DNA from: Pseudomonadota bacterium
GTDB lineage: Bacteria; Pseudomonadota; Gammaproteobacteria; Burkholderiales; Casimicrobiaceae
Reading direction: 5' to 3'
Assembly: GCA_029571495.1 (NCBI GenBank)
Contig: JAKPSO010000347.1
Coordinates: forward strand, 1-11,598
DNA: 11,598 bases
The notes beneath the pieces were generated by a model. The model saw nothing but the letters and a program-made list of their open reading frames with translations, ran no database searches and was not told the origin of the DNA. Numbering within the stretch: position 1 is the first letter of the stretch; each line of letters opens with the position of its first letter. Below, piece after piece: positions 7,156 to 11,598 of the stretch. Position numbers and translations under genes: made by a program.

Positions 7156-7169
7156 TTGATCAAGATCAC
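7156..7169. promoter_or_regulatory. FNR/CRP-type operator-like palindrome
   Basis: TTGAT-CAAG-ATCAC matches nine of the ten defined bases of the FNR/Anr consensus TTGAT-N4-ATCAA. It lies immediately after the permease stop and 80 bases before the SH3-protein ATG, a workable position for regulating that gene. A single near-match in a window this long could also arise by chance. Confidence 0.3.
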
Positions 7170-7248
7170 GGTTTTTGCAGTCTTCTGGCACTTTCACGAC
7201 GTGGAAAACGTCCGATAAGAGAACACCAACAAGACAAAGGAGCGCGCC

Positions 7249-7896
7249 ATGAGACTGTTCGTCGATTTTCTAAGTAAATCCGTCGTGAAAACGGGCCTCG
7301 TCGCCATCGCGGCGTTGTCGCTCGCCGGCGCTGCAAGTGCACAAAACGCGTTCACCAACCGCTCCGTGAAGCTTCATGCCGGCCCGGATCGCAATTACCC
7401 AACAGTGTCAGTGCTCGGCCCCGGCGCCGCTGTGTATGTACATGGTTGTTTGCGCAATTTCTACTGGTGCGACGTATCGTCGGGACCGCTTCGCGGATGG
7501 GCGAATGCGCGCTATTTGAACTACACCTACGGTGGCCGCCCGCTGGCCATCTACGGTAACGGCGTGCGTTTCGGGCTGCCGATCGTAGGCTTCGTACGGG
7601 GTTCGTATTGGGACAACCATTACCGTAGCCAACCTTGGTACAACACGCATCGCAACAACTGGCAACCCAATCGTCCCTACGTCGCGCCGCGACCCCCCGT
7701 GCATCACGCACCAGCGCCGCACTTCGCGCCCGCTCACCCGCCACAAGTTCATACGCGCCCGGCGCCCGTACAGCAACACTTCGCGCCACAGCGCCAATCG
7801 CATCCGCAACCGGTGCAACCGCATCGCGCTGCGCCAGTACAGCAACATCAGGCGCGGCCCGCGCAAGGTCACAACCAGCCGCATAACCGCCCGTAG
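7249..7896 (+). CDS. Secreted SH3-domain protein with His/Pro/Gln-rich C-terminus
   Basis: The start is well supported: AAAGGAG (7236-7242) lies six bases before the ATG. A signal peptide covers residues 1-31, with cleavage expected after ASA. A bacterial SH3 domain (SH3 type 3) follows at about 36-95: RSVKLHAGPDRNYPTVSVLG, GCLRNFYWCDV, then GWANARYL. Its two Cys (67, 74) could form a disulphide in the periplasm. Residues 96-135 are Gly/Tyr/Trp-rich. From about 140 to the end (215) the protein is disordered-looking, made mainly of His, Pro, Gln and Ala with repeated APVQQH. SH3b domains commonly bind cell-wall peptides, so an envelope role is plausible. The tail could bind metals or polyanions, but that is inference. 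No precise function can be given. Confidence 0.85.
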   Translation: MRLFVDFLSKSVVKTGLVAIAALSLAGAASAQNAFTNRSVKLHAGPDRNYPTVSVLGPGAAVYVHGCLRNFYWCDVSSGPLRGWANARYLNYTYGGRPLAIYGNGVRFGLPIVGFVRGSYWDNHYRSQPWYNTHRNNWQPNRPYVAPRPPVHHAPAPHFAPAHPPQVHTRPAPVQQHFAPQRQSHPQPVQPHRAAPVQQHQARPAQGHNQPHNRP

Positions 7897-7913
7897 CGGC
7901 TCCTGATCGCGGA

Positions 7914-7954
7914 CGATTGCGCGGCAAAGAACCGTTGCGCAATCGCCGCGCAAC
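7914..7954 (+). promoter_or_regulatory. Overlapping alternative hairpins (attenuator-like) before phhA
   Basis: Two TTGCGC copies (7917-7922, 7935-7940) and two GCGCAA copies (7937-7942, 7948-7953) allow three competing stems: CGATTGCGC/GCGCAATCG (7914-7922 with 7937-7945), TTGCGCGGC/GCCGCGCAA (7917-7925 with 7945-7953) and GTTGCGC/GCGCAAC (7934-7940 with 7948-7954). The last has a seven-base loop and is followed after six bases by TTTTATT (7961-7967), like an intrinsic terminator. It may simply terminate the SH3-protein transcript, or act as an attenuator for phhA, which starts at 7979. Confidence 0.5.
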
Positions 7955-7978
7955 TCGCAGTTTTATTGCGGGACTAGC

Positions 7979-8812
7979 ATGCAAAATGAAGGCATGCAGA
8001 CCACGCCCGCCGCCTTCGATATTTCCGCCAAGACGCACAACCCTAACGCGGGGCTGCGCGGGAACTACGCGGACATGGCCGCCGATTTCACGGTACGGCA
8101 GCACGTCGGGGATTACACGTCCGAGGAACAGGCGCGCTGGTTGCGACTCGTCGCGCGGCAGCTAGCGTTACTGCCAACGCGTGCCTGTCGAGAATTTATC
8201 GACGCCGTCGCGAAACTCGACATGCAACGCGGTATTCCGGATTTCGCGACCGTCAACGTCGCGCTCAATGCCGCCACTAACTGGCAACTCGTCGCCGTTC
8301 CGGGACTCGTGCCCGACGACGTTTTCTTCACGCACTTAGCGAATCGTCGCTTTCCAGTAACCGTGTGGCTGCGCAGCGAAGCAGAGTTTGACTACATCGT
8401 TGAACCCGATATCTTCCACGACTTTTTTGGTCACGTGCCGATGCTCTTTACGCCGGTGTATGCCGATCACCTGCAGGCATACGGCCACGGCGCGCTCAAG
8501 GCGAAACGGCTCGGTGGACTTGATTGGCTCGCACGGTTGTACTGGTACACGATTGAGTTTGGTTTGATTCGTGAAAGCGGCGAGATTCGCGCTTATGGCG
8601 CGGGGGTTTTGTCGTCGCCGAAGGAATTGATTCATGCGCTCGAAAGCGCTGCGCCCAGGCGCCGCCCGTTTGATGTGATGACGATCATGCGTACGCCGTT
8701 TTTGATCGACGACGTGCAGAGCTCTTACTTCATTCTCGAATCATTCGAGCAGTTGCATCACGACACAGCACCGGACTTCACGCCGTACTACACGGCATTG
8801 CGCAACGCTTAG
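7979..8812 (+). CDS. phhA: Phenylalanine 4-monooxygenase (phenylalanine hydroxylase)
   Basis: The enzyme hydroxylates phenylalanine to tyrosine using O2, a pterin cofactor and non-haem iron, in the cytoplasm; it is used mainly for phenylalanine breakdown. The 277-residue length fits the bacterial monodomain form without the animal regulatory domain. The iron ligands are visible: His147 and His152 in DIFHDFFGHVP, and Glu193 in YWYTIEFGL. Other family motifs are RRFPVTVWLR (123-132), GAGVLSSPKEL (207-217) and a C-terminal DVQSSYFILESFEQL. The ATG at 7979 has a weak GGGA six bases upstream; a second ATG at 7994 is possible. No pterin carbinolamine dehydratase (phhB) or Lrp-type regulator is adjacent. 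It converges on the flavoprotein gene, with ten bases between the stops. Confidence 0.96.
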   Translation: MQNEGMQTTPAAFDISAKTHNPNAGLRGNYADMAADFTVRQHVGDYTSEEQARWLRLVARQLALLPTRACREFIDAVAKLDMQRGIPDFATVNVALNAATNWQLVAVPGLVPDDVFFTHLANRRFPVTVWLRSEAEFDYIVEPDIFHDFFGHVPMLFTPVYADHLQAYGHGALKAKRLGGLDWLARLYWYTIEFGLIRESGEIRAYGAGVLSSPKELIHALESAAPRRRPFDVMTIMRTPFLIDDVQSSYFILESFEQLHHDTAPDFTPYYTALRNA

Positions 8813-8830
8813 CGAAGAGCAGTTAGCGTT
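8804..8830. terminator. Small inverted repeat spanning the convergent stops
   Basis: AACGCT (8804-8809) and AGCGTT (8825-8830) are six-base reverse complements that enclose the stop codons of phhA and the convergent flavoprotein gene. A short bidirectional terminator is possible, but the loop is 15 bases and there is no T-tract on either strand. Confidence 0.25.
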
Positions 8831-9287
8831 CGCGCGGCTGCACGCCGTACGTGGACATCGCCGCAGCAATCTGCGACGCTTCGGTTGTGCCCGGCACCAT
8901 ACGATAGCCCGGCGCAATAATCGGTGCGATTTCTGTGACCTCAATCTCGATGACGCCCAAAATGGGAAACACGTTGCGCGTCATCGCGGCGAGTGGCACG
9001 ACCAATTCGTTGTAGCGCAAATCCTTCGGTTCGACGATCGTCGCCGTACCTTGAAATTTGTAGCCTTTCTGCACAAACACGTCCAACACGCAGACGCAGG
9101 CGTTTGGGTTCGAGCGCAGATTTCGTACGCTCGCGGGTGACGCGATGTTCGCAATCACAAACCGTGAATGGTCATATACAGCGAAAATTTCTTTCGGTGA
9201 CACGTTGGGGTGGCCGTTTGCATCAACAGTCGCGAGCCAACACAGCACACTGCGGTCAATGCAATCCAGAATTTCGGTAGTAAACAT
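8823..9287 (-). CDS. Pyridoxamine 5'-phosphate oxidase-like FMN-binding protein
   Basis: The 154-residue product looks like a small split-barrel flavoprotein of the PNPOx-like superfamily. The N-terminal strand pair VLCWLATVDANGHPNVSPKE (15-33) is the characteristic opening, followed by FVIANIASPASVRNLRSNPNACVCVLD (43-69) and KGYKFQGTATIV (74-85), where FMN-phosphate contacts normally lie. Members are dimeric and bind FMN, F420 or haem; the reaction cannot be told from sequence. The start is the ATG at 9287, because AGGTG (rc of 9293-9297) is five bases before it; the GTG three bases earlier would be too close. The gene is on the opposite strand to its neighbours and converges on phhA. It may be preceded by a small ORF at 9336-9590. 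Confidence 0.85.
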   Translation of the reverse strand: MFTTEILDCIDRSVLCWLATVDANGHPNVSPKEIFAVYDHSRFVIANIASPASVRNLRSNPNACVCVLDVFVQKGYKFQGTATIVEPKDLRYNELVVPLAAMTRNVFPILGVIEIEVTEIAPIIAPGYRMVPGTTEASQIAAAMSTYGVQPRER

Positions 9288-9335
9288 CACATCACCTCGT
9301 GCGTTCCGCGCGTCGCAGCGCCAACGATTGTCCGC

Positions 9336-9590
9336 TTAGTATCTTTTACCTTGTCTGAAGCGCCGTGCACAACACTCCACGCGCGTGGCAAATTCATCGC
9401 GCGGCGCTGACGCAACCACGAGCGTTAACGCATTGCGATTCACTAACAACTTTTCGCGCCAAAAGGCCGATCCGCTATCCGCGACGCGAACAAATCGCAT
9501 GAGTCGACTTGGTGACAAACTTCCTTCTAAGCGCTGTAAAACGGCCGCTGGAGCCACAAAGCTGTTGTCAAAACGAACTGTGGTGCGCAT
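9336..9590 (-). CDS. Hypothetical small protein (84 residues), uncertain
   Basis: This - strand frame fills the otherwise empty stretch between the flavoprotein gene and nadD. Its composition looks protein-like, with alternating hydrophobic stretches (AAVLQRLEGSL, RLMRFVRVADSG, ALTLVVASAPRDEF), a Cys pair (73-74) and a basic end. I recognise no family. Codon third positions are less GC-biased than in the surrounding genes. No clear Shine-Dalgarno precedes ATG 9590, and any promoter would have to lie within the start of the divergent nadD 16 bases away. It could be cotranscribed with the flavoprotein gene 48 bases downstream, be a decayed remnant, or not be a gene. Confidence 0.35.
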   Translation of the reverse strand: MRTTVRFDNSFVAPAAVLQRLEGSLSPSRLMRFVRVADSGSAFWREKLLVNRNALTLVVASAPRDEFATRVECCARRFRQGKRY

Positions 9591-9606
9591 GACTTAGACT
9601 CGCGCC

Positions 9607-10311
9607 ATGTTCGTCGCAAACGACCCGCTCACATCCGCCACCGCGCCGCTTGCGCTCATGGGTGGCACCTACGATCCCGTGCATTGGGGGCACCTTCGCG
9701 TGGCGAGCGACACGGCGGCTGCATTGCGTTTGCCGGAACTACGTCTGATTCCGAGCAAAACGCCGGTGCACCGCACTCGTCCGGGTGCCACGGAAGGCGA
9801 GCGCTTCGCGATGCTCATGTTGGGAATTGATGCTGTCAATGACGGCTCACTGCGCGCTGACGATCGCGAAATCACGCGCGCGACGCCGAGCTACACCGCG
9901 TTGACGTTAGACGGGTTGCGCGCCGAGTTTCCGCTGCGTCCGCTGCTGTGGATCATCGGCGTCGACGCGTTCTTGCGCATTCAAACGTGGTTTCAATGGC
10001 AACGCTTGTTTGAGTTGGCGCATTTTGTGGTGCTCAACCGACCGGGGTTCGCGGTGTCGCAGGTCATGGCGCCTGCGATGGCGAACGTGTGGCAAGGGCG
10101 ACTGACGCGCGACATGGCTGCCTTGCACACAACGACGCACGGCCACATTTACTTGCACACGGTCACGCCGCAGGCGATCTCGGCCACCGACATTCGCAAC
10201 ACAATCGCGAGCGGCGCTGCCGATAGCGTGCTGTTGCCGTTGCTCCCAGCCCCGGTGCTAGCCTATATTCGTGCGCATCACCTTTACACGCAGAGTCCAA
10301 TTGCAACTTAA
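9607..10311 (+). CDS. nadD: Nicotinate-nucleotide adenylyltransferase NadD
   Basis: NadD transfers AMP from ATP to nicotinate mononucleotide, giving deamido-NAD in NAD biosynthesis. The 234-residue product shows the nucleotidyltransferase signature MGGTYDPVHWGHL (18-30; the HxGH motif is His26-Trp-Gly-His29), the substrate region TPSYTALTLDGLR (93-104), LLWIIGVDAF (113-122) with the following Trp-rich TWFQWQRL, and the C-terminal ISATDIRN motif (191-198). The start is ATG 9607; no obvious ribosome site precedes it. The TAA stop lies inside the beginning of rsfS, so the two are probably coupled. nadD-rsfS-rlmH is a recurrent order in proteobacteria and supports the calls for all three. Confidence 0.95.
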   Translation: MFVANDPLTSATAPLALMGGTYDPVHWGHLRVASDTAAALRLPELRLIPSKTPVHRTRPGATEGERFAMLMLGIDAVNDGSLRADDREITRATPSYTALTLDGLRAEFPLRPLLWIIGVDAFLRIQTWFQWQRLFELAHFVVLNRPGFAVSQVMAPAMANVWQGRLTRDMAALHTTTHGHIYLHTVTPQAISATDIRNTIASGAADSVLLPLLPAPVLAYIRAHHLYTQSPIAT

Positions 10312-11548
10312 TCCCGTCCAAAAAGCCGCCATCGCCGCCCTTGAAGACATCAAGGCCCGCGACATCACCGTCCTCGATACCAGCGCCCAAACGGCCATCT
10401 ACGACTCAATCATCGTAGCCACCGCGGACAGTCCGCGGCAGACCAAAGCCATGGCGCACCACGTTAGCGACAAGGTCAAAGAAGCGGGCGGACAAGTGAT
10501 CTCCGTTGAAGGCGAAGCAACCGGCGAATGGGTGTTGGTCGACTGCACGGACATCGTGGTGCACATCATGTTGCCGACCACGCGCTCGCTGTACAACCTT
10601 GAAGATTTGTGGACCGTGCCCGGCGCGGCGAAACCCTACGTCGTGCCAAAACCCGCCGCAGCGAAGCCGTCCGGCCGTCACGCCTCCGCGCCGGAGGCCG
10701 AAACGGCGCCGGTTGCCCTCGCGCCTGCCAGAGCTCCCGCCATCAAGAAAGCCGCGACGCGCAAGACTAAGGTCGTCGCAACGCCCGCGCCAGCCACGGT
10801 TGCCGCTGCCGAGCCCGCAGTCGCAAAGACAGTGAAAGCGACGAAGAAACCCACAACGAAACCGGCGGCCAAAGCAACGGCTGGGAAAAAACCAGCGGCC
10901 AAGAAACCTGCAGCGAAAAAGGCGGCCGCGAAAACGGCCGCCGTGAAGGCCCCCTCCACGAAGACCAAATCGACGAAAGCCGTCGCCGCGAAGAAGCCCG
11001 CGACAAAAGCCATGACGACCAAAGCGGCTGCCGCTAAAGCAACCAAGGCGAAAACGCCGGTAGCGAAGAAACCTGCAACCAAAAAGCCTGCGGCAAAGAC
11101 CGTAGCAGTAAAAACGGCGGCAATGAAGAAACCAGCCGCGAAGAAAGTCGCAGCGAAGAAGCCTGCGGTCAAACAAGTAGCTGCGCAAAAGCCAGCAGCC
11201 AAGAAAGTCTCAGTCAAAGCGGTCGTGGCCAAGAAGACGGCGGTCAAAAAGCCAGCGGCGAAGAGGTCAGCCGCGATCAAACCCGTGGTCAAGAAGGCAG
11301 CCGCTAAGAAACCCGCCGCAAAGAAAGTCGCCGTGAAAAAAGTGGCGACCAAAACCGCCGCAGCGAAGAAACCAGCCGCCAAAAAGCTCGTTGCCAAGAA
11401 AGTGGCCACTAAAACCACTGTCGCGAAAAAAACCCCAGCAAAAAAGGCGGCGGCAAAAAAAGTTGCGGTAAAAAAGCCGGCCGCTAAGAAGCCCGCCGCC
11501 AAAAAAGTGGCCGCGAAGAAACCAGCAGCGAAACGCAAGGCGGCTTAG
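10301..11548 (+). CDS. rsfS: Ribosome silencing factor RsfS with a long histone H1-like Lys/Ala/Pro tail
   Basis: RsfS (Iojap/YbeB family) binds uL14 of the large ribosomal subunit and blocks subunit joining in starvation. The globular domain occupies about residues 4-107: AAIAALEDIKARDITVLDT, SPRQTKAMAHHVSDKVKEAG, GEATGEWVLVDCTDIVVHIM and YNLEDLW, all typical. I prefer the TTG at 10301, which gives MQLNPVQK as in homologues and overlaps nadD by 11 bases; a GTG at 10271 would add ten residues. After a Pro/Ala linker (about 108-171) the last 244 residues are mostly Lys, Ala, Pro, Val and Thr in AAKKPAAKK-like units, with no Asp, Glu, Phe, Trp or Tyr. Usual family length is about 105-140, so the 415-residue protein is roughly four times longer. 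The tail may bind rRNA or DNA (inference). Confidence 0.92.
   Translation: MQLNPVQKAAIAALEDIKARDITVLDTSAQTAIYDSIIVATADSPRQTKAMAHHVSDKVKEAGGQVISVEGEATGEWVLVDCTDIVVHIMLPTTRSLYNLEDLWTVPGAAKPYVVPKPAAAKPSGRHASAPEAETAPVALAPARAPAIKKAATRKTKVVATPAPATVAAAEPAVAKTVKATKKPTTKPAAKATAGKKPAAKKPAAKKAAAKTAAVKAPSTKTKSTKAVAAKKPATKAMTTKAAAAKATKAKTPVAKKPATKKPAAKTVAVKTAAMKKPAAKKVAAKKPAVKQVAAQKPAAKKVSVKAVVAKKTAVKKPAAKRSAAIKPVVKKAAAKKPAAKKVAVKKVATKTAAAKKPAAKKLVAKKVATKTTVAKKTPAKKAAAKKVAVKKPAAKKPAAKKVAAKKPAAKRKAA
10814..11545 (+). repeat. Low-complexity Lys/Ala/Pro coding repeat
   Basis: This segment encodes the rsfS tail as irregular AAKK, PAAKK, AVKK and ATK units. Synonymous codons vary widely between units (GCG/GCC/GCT/GCA, AAA/AAG), so the DNA is not a clean tandem repeat. 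That argues for an old array kept for its amino-acid composition rather than a recent expansion. A-runs of six to seven bases occur near the end (for example 11440-11445 and 11455-11461). Confidence 0.85.
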
Positions 11549-11567
11549 GCCCGTCTCGGATTGAACT

Positions 11568-11598
11568 GTGAGACTCAAACTCATCGCGCTGGGCCACA
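11568..11598 (+). CDS. rlmH: 23S rRNA (pseudouridine1915-N3)-methyltransferase RlmH, 5' fragment
   Basis: Only the first ten codons are in the window, reading MRLKLIALGH from a GTG start. This matches the conserved N-terminus of RlmH (MKLxIxAxGH), and rlmH is the regular downstream neighbour of rsfS. GGA (11558-11560) is seven bases upstream of the GTG; an in-frame continuity check is impossible because the window ends. RlmH methylates pseudouridine 1915 in helix 69 of 23S rRNA, at the subunit interface, so both genes act on the large subunit. Confidence 0.72.
   Translation, partial: MRLKLIALGH

Noticed and set aside
7352..8104. 250-residue - strand ORF across the SH3 gene and phhA leader
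   Set aside because: It is antisense to the SH3 gene, which has a strong Shine-Dalgarno and signal peptide, and has a shadow-like Arg/Ala composition.
9385..9597. + strand 70-residue ORF opposite the small hypothetical gene
   Set aside because: Ser/Thr/Lys/Arg-rich with little hydrophobic content and no ribosome site; the - strand frame looks more protein-like.
10678..11538. Long - strand ORF encoding a hydrophobic Phe/Ala/Gly-rich repeat protein
   Set aside because: It is the exact antisense of the Lys/Ala tail of rsfS: AAG/AAA and GCN codons read backwards give Phe/Leu and Ala/Gly. There is no ribosome site or independent signal.
10814..11545. Tandem DNA repeat or mobile/CRISPR-like array
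   Set aside because: The repetition is at amino-acid level only. Units differ in length and codon choice, there are no constant spacers, and one open frame runs through it.

Overview
The window looks like a stretch of GC-rich proteobacterial chromosome, most likely betaproteobacterial (Burkholderiales-like). The clues are a tolB-pal-cpoB cluster whose CpoB has a mature N-terminus of the GLFDDEEAR type, a type II lumazine synthase behind an FMN riboswitch, a nadD-rsfS-rlmH run, and extensive use of GTG/TTG starts. The taxon is inferred from gene content and family resemblance; no search was run. Almost every gene belongs to a recognisable family. I see no phage, insertion sequence, CRISPR array, rRNA or tRNA.

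Layout. Positions 1-3797 hold a tightly packed + strand envelope operon: rlpA (septal peptidoglycan hydrolase with DPBB and SPOR domains), tolB (overlapping rlpA by 4 bases), pal and cpoB. Together they act in cell constriction and outer-membrane integrity. rlpA lies directly upstream of tolB, where tolA is usually found. mutY (3825-4871), an adenine DNA glycosylase, follows closely. A full FMN aptamer (4928-5116) and a structured leader then precede ribH2 (5202-5717), so FMN should control this lumazine synthase.

After a strong inverted repeat and about 300 bases without a convincing gene comes a YeeE/YedE-type sulfur-compound permease (6055-7155). A secreted SH3 protein with a His/Pro/Gln-rich tail (7249-7896) follows. 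phhA (phenylalanine 4-hydroxylase, 7979-8812) is preceded by overlapping, mutually exclusive hairpins. On the - strand lie an FMN-flavoprotein of the pyridoxamine-phosphate-oxidase type (8823-9287) and a doubtful 84-residue ORF (9336-9590).

The window ends with nadD (NAD biosynthesis), rsfS (ribosome silencing factor) and the first ten codons of rlmH (23S rRNA methyltransferase). The most striking item is rsfS: its normal globular domain of about 105 residues is fused to a roughly 245-residue Lys/Ala/Pro tail with no acidic or aromatic residue, resembling histone H1. The alternative-hairpin leader before phhA is the best non-coding candidate. I found no convincing wholly new multi-gene system.
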